Assembly: GCF_003403075.1 (NCBI RefSeq)
Contig: NZ_CP031557.1
Span: 1,922,001 to 1,986,000 of the forward strand
Direction of reading: 5' to 3'
DNA: 64,000 bases
Source: Flavobacterium psychrotrophum
GTDB taxonomy: Bacteria; Bacteroidota; Bacteroidia; Flavobacteriales; Flavobacteriaceae
Under the pieces are notes generated by a model that was not told the origin of the DNA, did not search any database, and was given only the letters and a program-made list of their open reading frames with translations. The position numbers and the translations under genes were made by a program. This document shows, piece after piece, positions 43,904 through 53,389 of the stretch; within the stretch, counting starts at the first letter, position 1; every line of letters starts with the position of its first letter.

Positions 43904-45472
43904 ATGAGTACTAAAAACCGCAACCAGTTAACCGATAACCTGCTTACCCTGATAAAATCGCTTTCCTCGTCAGAGAAAAGACAGTTTTCACTTTATGTAA
44001 TGCGTATATCTGCTAATAACGATAGTAAGTTCCTTAGCTTGTTTAAAGTGCTGTCTGCCCAAAAGGAATATGATGAGCCAGCCATATTAAAGGCGACTAA
44101 AATAAGTAAAGACCAGTTAAGCAACGTTAAGGCACACTTGTATAACCAGATACTTACCAGCCTTAGGCTAAACCCTTCTAAGCGAAACATTCCGTTACAA
44201 CTGCGCGAGCAGTTTGACTTTGCCATGATATTATACCGAAAAGGATTGTACCAGCAATGTCTTAAACTACTGGATAAGCTTAAAGGACAAGCAATTGCCT
44301 ATGAAGAAAAGAATATTGGCTACGAAATACTTGATCTTGAAAAAATTATTGAAAGTCAGTACATTACCCGAAGCCGTAATAACCGCGCTGATATGCTCAT
44401 TGAACAGACAAACGAGCTTACCTACCTTAATAATATTGCAAGCCAACTGAGCAACCTGGCGCTGGATATGTACAATACCTTCCTGAAAAACGGCTATGCC
44501 CGTACCGATGAGGAAGCACAGGAAGTAAGCAACCAGTTTTTTAAAAGCCTGCCTGATTATGAAATGGAAAAACTGGGCTTCAGGGAAAAACTATGGCTCT
44601 ACCAGGCGTATTTGTGGTACAGTTTCCTGACACAGGATTTTGTAGCTTGCTACCGTTATGCTACACGCTGGGTTGGCCTTTTTGAAAAGAATCCGCATCT
44701 TGTGGCTGTGCATCCCGTGTTCTATATTAAAGGGAACCACTATGTACTGGAAGCGCTGTTTTACCTGAATCGTACAGGGCAGTTTGAGACTGCGCTTGAC
44801 AGGTTTGAAGCCATTATGAGCAATGAGGCCATACCTGACGATGATAATATTATTGTATTATCATTCCTGTACATCTATTCTAATAAATTGAATTTAAGGT
44901 TTATGAAGGCTGAATTTAGTGGTGCCGAAGACCTGCTTGAAACCATACATAAAAAGCTGAATCGTTATAAGGACAAAATTGACGAGCATCATGTTATGGT
45001 ACTCTACTACAAAATAGCCAGTTACCACTTTGGGGCACAAGAATATAAGCAATGTATTTTTTACCTGAAAAAGATAATCAACAGTAAGACTTCTAAAATA
45101 CGTGAAGACCTGATGTGTTTTGCCCACCTGCTTAACCTTGCTGCCCATTACCAGGCAGGAATGGATTACAGGCTTGAAGCACTTGTGCGTTCTACCTACA
45201 ACTTTTTGATAAAAATGAATGACCTGCACGAAGTGCAAAAGGCCATCATTGCTTTTTTGAGGAATCTGGCACATATATCGCCACTCGAAATAAAGAACGA
45301 ATTTAAAAAACTGCACGCCAACCTGAGCCAGTTTGAGAACCACCCGTTTGAGCGCCGTGCATTTCTGTATCTCGACCTGCTATCATGGCTGGAAAGTAAC
45401 ATACAGGACAGACCCATTGCTGAGATCATTGCAGAGAAGGTGAAGAAAAAACTAAGTGAAGGGCTGCGGTAA
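43904..45472 (+). CDS. Large helical protein of unknown function, TPR-like
   Basis: A 522-residue protein from ATG 43904. An in-frame ATG at 43853 would add 17 residues that overlap the TAnnTTTG box, so I prefer the later start. It is almost all alpha-helical with repeated aromatic helix pairs (YRKGLYQQCLKLLDKLK, YYKIASYHFGAQEYKQCIFY) suggesting TPR-like repeats. No signal peptide or membrane segment is seen. The N-terminal part (NLLTLIKSLSSSEKRQFSLY) looks conserved in Flavobacteria from memory. Function unknown; it stands alone. Confidence 0.75.
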   Translation: MSTKNRNQLTDNLLTLIKSLSSSEKRQFSLYVMRISANNDSKFLSLFKVLSAQKEYDEPAILKATKISKDQLSNVKAHLYNQILTSLRLNPSKRNIPLQLREQFDFAMILYRKGLYQQCLKLLDKLKGQAIAYEEKNIGYEILDLEKIIESQYITRSRNNRADMLIEQTNELTYLNNIASQLSNLALDMYNTFLKNGYARTDEEAQEVSNQFFKSLPDYEMEKLGFREKLWLYQAYLWYSFLTQDFVACYRYATRWVGLFEKNPHLVAVHPVFYIKGNHYVLEALFYLNRTGQFETALDRFEAIMSNEAIPDDDNIIVLSFLYIYSNKLNLRFMKAEFSGAEDLLETIHKKLNRYKDKIDEHHVMVLYYKIASYHFGAQEYKQCIFYLKKIINSKTSKIREDLMCFAHLLNLAAHYQAGMDYRLEALVRSTYNFLIKMNDLHEVQKAIIAFLRNLAHISPLEIKNEFKKLHANLSQFENHPFERRAFLYLDLLSWLESNIQDRPIAEIIAEKVKKKLSEGLR

Positions 45473-45565
45473 TTTAATGAATGTGAACAGTTTTTAAAAA
45501 CCTGACCATTCGAAAGATGAAAAATATTGCCTGTAATTATAAGACAAAACTCCCTGACAAATATG

Positions 45566-45747
45566 TTTTACCACAAAGGACACCAGGATTTTCACAAAGC
45601 GCACGATGAAAACCGCCTTTAGCGGAAGAATACACACGAGGGCGAAGTCCGAACTGACGAAGTAAAGCTTTGTGTCCTTTCAGGATAACTTATATTCCAA
45701 CCAGCTTAGTGTTCTTTGTGAAAATCCTGGTGTCCTTTGTGGTAAAA
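45566..45747. repeat. Intergenic inverted repeat C (ACCACAAAGG family)
   Basis: Perfect 34-bp arms (45566-45599 and 45714-45747) enclose 114 bp. The arm contains ACCACAAAGGACACCAGG and TTCACAAAG. Arm and inner sequences are related to repeat D at 59963-60117: AAGCTTTGTGTCCTTTCA occurs at about 45665 and, on the minus strand, in D. It lies just past the copZ stop codon and may end the copper transcript. Nothing else is seen in 45473-45758. Confidence 0.85.
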
Positions 45748-45758
45748 TTCTTGGGCCT

Positions 45759-45974
45759 TTAATTTACCAACTCTATTTTAAACCCGGCTTTCTTAACCGT
45801 ATCAATAACTGCATTTTCGTCAATGCCGTCAACGGTAACGCTAAGTATCTTATCAGGGTTTACGGTATCAACACTCCAGCTTTCTACACCTTCGGCATTG
45901 TTAAGTAATGGTGTAACTTTAGCCACACAACCACCACAGTTTATACTTGTCTTAAATTGAAATTCCTTTTTCAT
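45759..45974 (-). CDS. copZ: Heavy-metal-associated domain protein (copper chaperone)
   Basis: A 71-residue single HMA domain with the metal-binding motif INCGGC (C13, C16) and the beta-alpha-beta pattern ending in KKAGFKIELV. It is cytoplasmic and expected to hand Cu(I) to CopA. The gene lies 19 nt after copA in the same direction, which supports the copper assignment. Confidence 0.85.
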   Translation of the reverse strand: MKKEFQFKTSINCGGCVAKVTPLLNNAEGVESWSVDTVNPDKILSVTVDGIDENAVIDTVKKAGFKIELVN

Positions 45975-45993
45975 ATTTTTAATTATTTAATTT

Positions 45994-48417
45994 TTACAAT
46001 CTTTTAATTTTCAGCAATAAGCTATTAGTTACCACACTCACACTGCTTAGTGCCATAGCTGCTCCCGCTATCATTGGGCTGAGTAAAAATCCGTTTACCG
46101 GATATAAAATTCCGGCAGCTAGTGGTATACCTATGACGTTATAAATAAACGCCCAGAACAGGTTTTGCTTTACCGTAGCCATTGTTTTTCGAGATAAGCT
46201 AATGGTTTGTGGCAACCTTAGCAAATCGCCCGATATTATAGTAACCTTAGCCACGTCTATAGCTATGTCGCTACCATGCCCCATGGCAATACCCACATCG
46301 GCCTGTGCAAGGGCTGCACTGTCGTTAATACCATCGCCCACCATTGCTACTACTTTGCCCTGCTGCAACTGCTTTATAAAATCAAGCTTATCCTGCGGAA
46401 GTACTCCTGCCTTATAATGGGTAATCCCTACATTATTTGCTATGACTCTGGCGGCTTGCTCATTATCTCCGGTAAGCATATATACATCAATACCTTCACG
46501 CTGCAATGCTTTTATAGCTTCTGCCGAAGTAGGTTTTACCGCATCAGCTATGGCTATAGCACAAAGTAACTGCGTATCATCAGCAAAAAACACAAGTGTT
46601 TGCGCTGCTTCAGCTTGTGTAGTAATCCAGTTTCGGGCTGTGGCTGTAAAATCGATGTTGTTTTCTTTTAGTAACGCTTCATTACCTACAAGGTAAGGCC
46701 TTTCTGCATACATAGCCTTTACACCTTTACCCGGAATGTTTTCCACTACAATTTCTTCTGTAAATAAGGCAGCTATACACTCTGTTACTGCGGCAGCTAA
46801 AGGATGGGATGATGACTTTTCTATAGAATACAATATATTTTTTAGGGGAACAGTTTCGTCAGTAAACCATTTCATTGCTGTTACTTTTGGCCGACCTTGA
46901 GTTATGGTACCTGTTTTATCTAAAACCACAGCACTAACTTTACCGGCACGTTCCAGCGCATCAGCATCTTTTATCAATATACCTAAGGCCGCCCCTCTGC
47001 CCACTCCTACCATAATAGCAGTAGGCGTAGCAAGCCCAAGAGCGCATGGGCAGGCAATAACCAGCACAGTTATCATAGCAAGTAAACCTTGCGTAAAACC
47101 ATTACTACCACCAAACACAGCCCATATAATAAAGGTAAATATCGCTATCCCTATAACTATGGGTACAAAAACACCCGCTATTTTATCTACAAGCTTTTGC
47201 ACCGGGGCGCGGCTACCCTGGGCATCCTGAACCATTTTAATAATTTGTGCTAAAAGTGTTTCTCCTCCAACCTTATCTGCACGAAACTGAAAACTGCCTT
47301 TTTGATTAAAAGTTCCCGCATAAACTTTGCTTTCTCTAGTTTTTTCAATAGCAACAGGTTCACCACTTATCATGCTTTCATCTACATAACTACTTCCGGT
47401 AACAACAGTACCATCTACTGCTATTTTTTCACCGGGCTTTACCAGCAATATTGTTCCAGCTGTAACGCTGCTTACGGGCATTTCCATTTGGTGTCCGCCC
47501 TCGTGCACTACCGTCACGGTCTTGGGCTGTAATCCTATAAGGCTTTTTATAGCCGAAGATGTTTTGGCTTTAGCACGGTCTTCAAGCAACTTGCCCAGTA
47601 GTATAAAAGTAACAACTACTGCACTAGCCTCAAAATATACGTGTGCGTGCAGCCCACGGCTGTGCCAAAAATCAGGAAATAGCGTATTAAATACGCTAAA
47701 TAGATAGGCAGCTCCTGTACTGAGCGCTACAAGAGTATCCATGTTAGCAGAACGATGCTTAGCCTGTTTGTAAGCGCCTGCAAAAAACTGCCTGCCAAAA
47801 TACAATACTACAGGAGTGGCAAGCAGCCACATGGTATAGGCAGCCCAGGCTTCGTTCATAAAAGCAGGTGTCATACCAATAACAATAAGGGGAACAGACA
47901 ATACTACTGACCAAATGGTTCTTTTTTTCAGGGAAATAAAATGCTCCCGCTGAATTTCAGCAAGACTGTCAGCCGCTTCTTCACTTTCATCTGTAAGCAG
48001 GTCAAAACCTACCGATTGTAATGCAGCTTTAAGGGTTTGTACATCTGTAATGGTAGGGATATATTCTATTGTGCCATTTCCGTTCGCATAATTCACACCG
48101 GCACTTACCACACCAGGCTGCATTTGCAGCACCTCCTGGCTACTGGCAGCACAAGATGCACAACTCATATTTAGCACGGGTAGTGTTTTTTTTACTGTGG
48201 CTACATTATACCCCAGACTACGAATGTGCTGCACAGCATCGGGTATTGCAGTAGCAGCATCAACCGTTTCTATTACCGCACGATTATTATTTAGCTCAAC
48301 TTTATGCGACTGTAGTGCCTTAACCTCATCAAGTCCTCTATCTACAATCATAGCGCAGTGCTCACTGTCTACATCCTGTAGCGGCAGGTAAAAGGTTTTT
48401 ATATTAGGGGTTGCCAT
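45994..48417 (-). CDS. copA: Cu(I)-translocating P-type ATPase
   Basis: An 807-residue P1B-type ATPase. Two N-terminal HMA-like domains: the first (residues 8-72) has lost its CxxC (DSEHCA), the second keeps MSCASC (C86, C89). The transport motif CPC is near residue 455 (IACPCALGLATP), the phosphorylation motif DKTGT at about 500, an HP motif in SSSHPLA and GDGINDS in the hinge. It exports Cu(I) from the cytoplasm. It lies between a metal-sensing AraC regulator and copZ. Confidence 0.95.
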   Translation of the reverse strand: MATPNIKTFYLPLQDVDSEHCAMIVDRGLDEVKALQSHKVELNNNRAVIETVDAATAIPDAVQHIRSLGYNVATVKKTLPVLNMSCASCAASSQEVLQMQPGVVSAGVNYANGNGTIEYIPTITDVQTLKAALQSVGFDLLTDESEEAADSLAEIQREHFISLKKRTIWSVVLSVPLIVIGMTPAFMNEAWAAYTMWLLATPVVLYFGRQFFAGAYKQAKHRSANMDTLVALSTGAAYLFSVFNTLFPDFWHSRGLHAHVYFEASAVVVTFILLGKLLEDRAKAKTSSAIKSLIGLQPKTVTVVHEGGHQMEMPVSSVTAGTILLVKPGEKIAVDGTVVTGSSYVDESMISGEPVAIEKTRESKVYAGTFNQKGSFQFRADKVGGETLLAQIIKMVQDAQGSRAPVQKLVDKIAGVFVPIVIGIAIFTFIIWAVFGGSNGFTQGLLAMITVLVIACPCALGLATPTAIMVGVGRGAALGILIKDADALERAGKVSAVVLDKTGTITQGRPKVTAMKWFTDETVPLKNILYSIEKSSSHPLAAAVTECIAALFTEEIVVENIPGKGVKAMYAERPYLVGNEALLKENNIDFTATARNWITTQAEAAQTLVFFADDTQLLCAIAIADAVKPTSAEAIKALQREGIDVYMLTGDNEQAARVIANNVGITHYKAGVLPQDKLDFIKQLQQGKVVAMVGDGINDSAALAQADVGIAMGHGSDIAIDVAKVTIISGDLLRLPQTISLSRKTMATVKQNLFWAFIYNVIGIPLAAGILYPVNGFLLSPMIAGAAMALSSVSVVTNSLLLKIKRL

Positions 48418-48486
48418 AACTTTAAAATTTACTTTACAAAGTTCGGCATTAATAAAACTAAGAAATTACAGGATTACGGAAAGGGT

Positions 48487-49053
48487 TTACACTTTTTTAG
48501 AAATCGCGTCCAGCGGCGTGCGCAAGGCTGCCCCCTGCTTACGGAATGCTGTAGGAGTCATCCCGGCTGTTTTACTAAACTGTGCAGAAAGGTGTGCTAC
48601 GCTGCTGTAGCCCATAGTATCGGCAATTTCGCTCAGGGTAAGCTCATTGTAAACCAATAACTCTTTTACTCTTTCTGTCTTTTGAAGTATGATGAACTGC
48701 TCAATAGTTATTCCCTCTGTAGCAGAAAATAATTTTGTAAGCCCTGAATAATCGCGGTGCAGCTCAGAAGCCAGTAGTTCAGAGAAAACAACCGGCGAAT
48801 TATTATGGTGAATCTGGTTAATGATAATAGATTTTATTTTATCAATTATTTGTAATTTATTATCTTCCAATAATTCAAATCCTGAATCCTGTAGTTTTTG
48901 TTTAAGTAAATTTATTTGGGTTTCAGTAGGCTCTACAGCAGTTTCTGCTTCGCCCAGTTGTACAGTAATAGGATGCAGTCCTACATCAGAAAGCAACTTT
49001 TCTACCGCAGTAATGCAGCGCGGGCATACCATATTTTTTATCGAAAGCTTCAT
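48487..49053 (-). CDS. AraC-type regulator with N-terminal metal-binding (HMA-like) domain
   Basis: A 188-residue fusion. Residues 1-62 look like an HMA domain: MKLSIKNMVCPRC has a CxxC pair (C10, C13) and the end SGFELLEDN mimics the last HMA strand. Residues 80-182 are an AraC DNA-binding domain with two helix-turn-helices (TLSEIADTMGYSSVAHLSAQ near the second). It is the first gene before copA and copZ on the same strand, 69 nt away, so it probably senses copper and controls this operon. That link is an inference from gene order and the cysteines. Confidence 0.85.
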   Translation of the reverse strand: MKLSIKNMVCPRCITAVEKLLSDVGLHPITVQLGEAETAVEPTETQINLLKQKLQDSGFELLEDNKLQIIDKIKSIIINQIHHNNSPVVFSELLASELHRDYSGLTKLFSATEGITIEQFIILQKTERVKELLVYNELTLSEIADTMGYSSVAHLSAQFSKTAGMTPTAFRKQGAALRTPLDAISKKV

Positions 49054-49202
49054 TTACCAGATCAAAGATTATAGTGCAAAGGTAACTCATTTTACCACGA
49101 GGTTTGCAATGCTTACATAAAGACCAAAACACGTCTAAAAAAATTTGCATGCCCTCCCAACCTTTTACGCAATTTTGTTATCCTTATAGAAAATACCAAT
49201 CC

Positions 49203-49574
49203 ATGAAAAAGATATTCATCCTTATTTTCATTTTGCTACCACTATTTGCATTGGCACAAAAATCGCTTGCAGGAAGGCAATTCAAAAGTTCAACAACAAA
49301 AAGCTGTAAAGAAACAACAACAGGTGGTTATATGGTGTACCAATACACCACCATCGCTTTTACAAAAGATTCGGTTACCTTTATAAGCCATTTAAGCACT
49401 TCTGAAAACAAGGATCCCCAAATTACTAAAAGCACCTATTCTTATAGAATCAATAATGGCGGAATATCTGTTGATACGCCTAATGGCGGTACTTACTTTC
49501 TTAAAAATGACATACTCATATCTGACTGCAAATATGATTCGGGAAAAGAATATTATGAGATGACAGAAGGATAA
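49203..49574 (+). CDS. Small secreted protein of unknown function
   Basis: A 123-residue protein from ATG 49203, which begins a clean signal peptide (MKKIFILIFILLPLFALAQ). The in-frame ATG at 49104 would put 33 polar residues before the signal and is unlikely. The mature part is beta-rich, lipocalin-like in feel (SYRINNGGISVDTPNGGTYF), with two cysteines. No family recognised. Confidence 0.6.
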   Translation: MKKIFILIFILLPLFALAQKSLAGRQFKSSTTKSCKETTTGGYMVYQYTTIAFTKDSVTFISHLSTSENKDPQITKSTYSYRINNGGISVDTPNGGTYFLKNDILISDCKYDSGKEYYEMTEG

Positions 49575-49708
49575 TATACTATTTAATTGATGGCAGGATG
49601 ATTTGAAAATTAAGGGCATACGTGTTAAATTATAGTAATTTTCTGTAACATACGGCAATTAAAAGCGTCTTACAAACGTTACAAAGTACCATCAATTAAA
49701 ACACAATC

Positions 49709-52087
49709 ATGAATCAAACCACCAGGACCTACCTGACGGTATGCCTTTTATTTATCTTCAGCGCCGTTTTTGCGCAGGAAAAATTTACCCTAAGCGGTAC
49801 CATTGCCGACTCCGGCAGTAATGAAACCCTAATTGGCGCCAGCGTTTATATTAAAGAAACGCAAACCAGCACTACCACAAACGAATATGGATTTTTTTCG
49901 CTCTCATTACCTAAAGGCATTTACACGGTACAGGTAAGTTACGTTAGCTTTGGCACCATCGAAGAAACCGTGACGCTAAACAGTAATGTACGTAAAAACT
50001 TTGGTCTTGTATCTGGCAGTGAAGAACTTGAAGAAGTTGTAATAAGTGGCGATAAGCCCAAGGCAAACATCCGAACACCACAAATGAGTATGAACAAGCT
50101 TAGTGTGGCAGAGATTAAAAAAATGCCTGCTGTACTGGGCGAAGTAGACGTTTTAAAATCGATACTACAACTGCCCGGCGTTACTAACGCCGGCGAAGGA
50201 GCATCTGGCTTTAACGTGCGCGGTGGTGCAGCCGACCAAAATCTTGTATTGCTTGATGAAGCTACACTTTACAATTCTTCTCACCTTTTTGGTTTTTTCT
50301 CTGTATTTAATTCTGATGCTATTAAAGATTTAAGGCTGTATAAGGGTGGTATACCTGCACGTTTTGGTGGCAGGGTGGCATCTGTACTGGATATTTACCA
50401 GAAGGAGGGCAATAATAAAGAATATCATATGACAGGAGGCATTGGGCTTATATCAAGTCGTTTATTAGCCGAAGGCCCCATAGTAAAAGAGCGCGGGTCT
50501 TTCCTTATAGGCGGAAGGGCGAGTTATGCACACCTGTTTCTTAAGCTGGCAAACAACGACAACTCGGCCTATTTCTACGACCTTAACGCTAAACTGAGCT
50601 ACAAGCTTACAGAGAATAATAACCTGTACTTATCAGGGTATTTTGGGCGTGATGCTTTTGATATCAGCGACAGTTTTAGCAACCTGTATGGCAACAGCCT
50701 TATCAACCTTAGGTGGAACCACCTGTTTAGCGACAAGCTATTCAGTAACCTTAGCATGATATACAGCGATTACTATTATGGCATGAAACTCGATTTTATT
50801 GGCTTCAATTGGGATAGCGGCATCAAAAATTACAATCTTAAATACGACTTTAAACATTACGTCAGCGATAAGCTGAAACTTTCTTACGGGTTGAATGCAG
50901 TGTATTATGATTTTAATCCGGGTACAATTACTCCGGTAGGTAATACATCATCTGTCAATCCCGATCAGCTTGACAAGAAGTATGCCTTAGAGCCCGCTAT
51001 TTACGCGGATGCCGAGCAGGAGCTATCAGATAAAATCACGGTAAGTTATGGCTTACGCTACAGCCTGTTTTACCGTATGGGCAGCCAGACACTTAATACC
51101 TATGCTAATAATCAGGCCGTAGTGTTTAATAACGCCCTTAAAATATATGAGGAGGCAACACCAACAGGTACAAGGCACTACAGCAGCGGCCAGACTATTG
51201 CCGATTTTAATAACCTGGAACCCCGTGCAGGCATATCTTATAAACTAAATGACGACCAAAGTATTAAGGCCAGCTATAACCGCATGGCACAGTACATACA
51301 CCTTATAAGTAACACGGCATCTGCAACACCATTAGATGTATGGGCACCCAGCGACAATTTTATTAAACCTCAATTACTTGACCAGTATGCACTGGGTTAC
51401 TTCCGAAACTTTAAAAATGACGCGTACTCTCTTGAGGCAGAAGCATTTTACAAAACCGTTAAAAACCGTATTGACTACATAGATGGCGCCGACCTGATAG
51501 CCAACAACACTATAGAACAGGTGGTACTTAATGGTCGCTCAAGGGCATACGGACTTGAACTACTAATCCGTAAAAACGAAGGCCGTCTTACCGGCTGGAT
51601 ATCCTATACCCTTTCTCGCGCCGAGCAACAGACGCCGGGACGTACCGCTGCAGAAACGGGTATAAATAACGGAGAGTGGTACAAATCCGGTTATGATAAA
51701 CTACACAACCTTTCGGTTACCGGTGCTTATGACTTAAATAAGAAGTGGCAGCTTGGCGCTATATTTACCCTGCAAAGCGGGCGCCCTGTAACTTACCCTA
51801 ATGGGCAGTACCAGTATGGCGATATTATTGTACCAAGCTATGGTCTACGGAATGAAGAACGCCTGCCTGCATACCATCACCTTGATATTTCGGCAACTTA
51901 TACACCGCACCCCGAGCGTAAAAAAGGCTTTAAAGGCGAATGGGTATTTAGTATTTACAACCTGTACAACAGGCAAAACGCATCATCAATTACCTTTAGC
52001 CAAAACGAAGATCGTGGTAATAATGAGGCCACAAGGCTTTCTATTTTTGGTATGATACCAAGTGTTACCTACAACTTTAAATTTTAA
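49709..52087 (+). CDS. TonB-dependent receptor with carboxypeptidase-like domain
   Basis: A 792-residue outer-membrane receptor: signal peptide (to about residue 22), carboxypeptidase-regulatory-like beta-sandwich (25-110, IADSGSNETLIGASVYI), plug domain (about 115-225, GASGFNVRGGAADQNLVLLD) and a 22-strand barrel ending in TYNFKF. Such receptors import large or scarce substrates using TonB energy. It is followed after 6 nt by a DUF4249 lipoprotein, forming a pair analogous to SusC/SusD but with a different partner. Substrate unknown. Confidence 0.92.
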   Translation: MNQTTRTYLTVCLLFIFSAVFAQEKFTLSGTIADSGSNETLIGASVYIKETQTSTTTNEYGFFSLSLPKGIYTVQVSYVSFGTIEETVTLNSNVRKNFGLVSGSEELEEVVISGDKPKANIRTPQMSMNKLSVAEIKKMPAVLGEVDVLKSILQLPGVTNAGEGASGFNVRGGAADQNLVLLDEATLYNSSHLFGFFSVFNSDAIKDLRLYKGGIPARFGGRVASVLDIYQKEGNNKEYHMTGGIGLISSRLLAEGPIVKERGSFLIGGRASYAHLFLKLANNDNSAYFYDLNAKLSYKLTENNNLYLSGYFGRDAFDISDSFSNLYGNSLINLRWNHLFSDKLFSNLSMIYSDYYYGMKLDFIGFNWDSGIKNYNLKYDFKHYVSDKLKLSYGLNAVYYDFNPGTITPVGNTSSVNPDQLDKKYALEPAIYADAEQELSDKITVSYGLRYSLFYRMGSQTLNTYANNQAVVFNNALKIYEEATPTGTRHYSSGQTIADFNNLEPRAGISYKLNDDQSIKASYNRMAQYIHLISNTASATPLDVWAPSDNFIKPQLLDQYALGYFRNFKNDAYSLEAEAFYKTVKNRIDYIDGADLIANNTIEQVVLNGRSRAYGLELLIRKNEGRLTGWISYTLSRAEQQTPGRTAAETGINNGEWYKSGYDKLHNLSVTGAYDLNKKWQLGAIFTLQSGRPVTYPNGQYQYGDIIVPSYGLRNEERLPAYHHLDISATYTPHPERKKGFKGEWVFSIYNLYNRQNASSITFSQNEDRGNNEATRLSIFGMIPSVTYNFKF

Positions 52088-52093
52088 TTTGCC

Positions 52094-52915
52094 ATGAAAA
52101 AGATATTCTATATAGCATTAATGATAAGCAGCTTATTTTTAACGGGCTGTGAAGAAGTTGTAGATGTAGACCTTGAAACTGCGGCGCCACGCCTTGTAAT
52201 AGACGCTTCTATAAACTGGGAAAAAGAAACACCGGGTACTGTACAAACCATAAAACTTACCACTACAACGGGCTATTACAACACAGAGATACCTGTGGTT
52301 AGTAATGCTACCGTATTTATTACTAACAGCCGCGGTTTTGTTTATAATTTTACAGAAACTCCGGGTACAGGTTCATATGTTTGCGCAAATTTTTTGCCGG
52401 AGTCAGGCCAAACCTATGTACTTACTGTTATAAATGACGGACAGACTTATACTGCTACAGAAACACTTTATGATGTGCCTAATGTAACCCACATACAGCA
52501 AACAGATAACGGTGGATTTTTAGGCGAAGATAAAGAAGTACGTTTCTTTTTTAATGACCCTGCCGATGAGGAGAACTACTACATGGTACGCTATGACACT
52601 GATGTTATTCCGTTCCCGGAATATGATGTAATGGAAGACCGCTTTACAAACGGTAATGAGATGTTCAACTACTTTAGCCATGAGGACTTAAAAACAGGCG
52701 ACAAACTGGATATTAAGCTTTACGGTATTTCTAAACAATACTATAATTATATGGCAAAGCTGCTGGATGTAGCGGGTGGTAGTGGTGGCGGACCCTTTAC
52801 TACTCCGCCGGCAACCGTTCGTGGTAACGTTGTAAACCAGACTGACGAATCTAATTATGCGCTGGGCTATTTCAGGCTAAGCCAGGTATATCAGTTTACT
52901 TATCCTGTAAACTGA
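52094..52915 (+). CDS. DUF4249 outer-membrane lipoprotein
   Basis: A 273-residue lipoprotein with lipobox FLTGCEE (Cys at residue 19) and the family opening VDVDLETAAPRLVIDASINW. The rest is beta-rich (immunoglobulin-like repeats). DUF4249 genes commonly follow TonB-dependent receptors in Bacteroidota; a role as a surface partner of the receptor at 49709 is likely but unproven. The two genes end at a strong terminator. Confidence 0.88.
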   Translation: MKKIFYIALMISSLFLTGCEEVVDVDLETAAPRLVIDASINWEKETPGTVQTIKLTTTTGYYNTEIPVVSNATVFITNSRGFVYNFTETPGTGSYVCANFLPESGQTYVLTVINDGQTYTATETLYDVPNVTHIQQTDNGGFLGEDKEVRFFFNDPADEENYYMVRYDTDVIPFPEYDVMEDRFTNGNEMFNYFSHEDLKTGDKLDIKLYGISKQYYNYMAKLLDVAGGSGGGPFTTPPATVRGNVVNQTDESNYALGYFRLSQVYQFTYPVN

Positions 52916-52928
52916 TAGAATAATTTTA

Positions 52929-52968
52929 AATCAAAGCCCGGCATGTGCCGGGCTTTGATTTTTATTTA
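52929..52968. terminator. Bidirectional terminator hairpin
   Basis: Stem TCAAAGCCCGGCA / TGCCGGGCTTTGA (52931-52943 and 52946-52958) followed by a T-rich tail on the plus strand, between converging genes. Confidence 0.88.
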
Positions 52969-53258
52969 CAAAGGTTTATTTCTTTACCGCTTTCTGCATC
53001 TGTAAGCTTTAGCAGCAGTTTTCCGTCTACATACACCTCGTAACCGGCTTTTACAGGCACTTTGATCTTCTCCCCTGTTTTGTATTTGGAAACAGAGCTG
53101 GAACCATCTGCACGCACCCTTACTTCTACTTCTTTATTACAATTATTTTTAAGGTAAACATCAAAATAGCCACCTGTCAGGTCGTTGGTAATATTAGAGG
53201 CGTAAGACGTAAGGAAGGCTAAAAAGAATAGCAAGCCAAATAATTTGAGGTTTTTCAT
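52962..53258 (-). CDS. Small secreted protein of unknown function
   Basis: A 98-residue protein with a signal peptide (MKNLKLFGLLFFLAFLTSYA) and a compact beta-rich mature part (NNCNKEVEVRVRADG, VPVKAGYEVYVDGKLLLKL) with two cysteines (one in NNCNK, one near the end). No family recognised. It is converging with the DUF4249 gene. Confidence 0.6.
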   Translation of the reverse strand: MKNLKLFGLLFFLAFLTSYASNITNDLTGGYFDVYLKNNCNKEVEVRVRADGSSSVSKYKTGEKIKVPVKAGYEVYVDGKLLLKLTDAESGKEINLCK

Positions 53259-53376
53259 AAGGTTGATTTCGTTAAATTTAAGCCTAATATATTGTGTTTT
53301 AGGGACAAATAAAAATATTGCCCTAAAAATACCCTATAGTAACTCCCCTTCTAGTTTTATATATGCCGATAAAGGC

Positions 53377-53384
53377 TATTTTTG
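53377..53384 (+). promoter_or_regulatory. TAnnTTTG box directly before the cvpA start
   Basis: TATTTTTG ends 5 nt before ATG 53390, suggesting a leaderless transcript or a chance match. Confidence 0.3.
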
Positions 53385-53389
53385 TAGCA

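Noticed and set aside
53363..53389. Earlier start for the CvpA-family gene at ATG 53363
   Set aside because: It adds nine residues before the conserved MELIDIILGG start and would place the TAnnTTTG box inside the gene.
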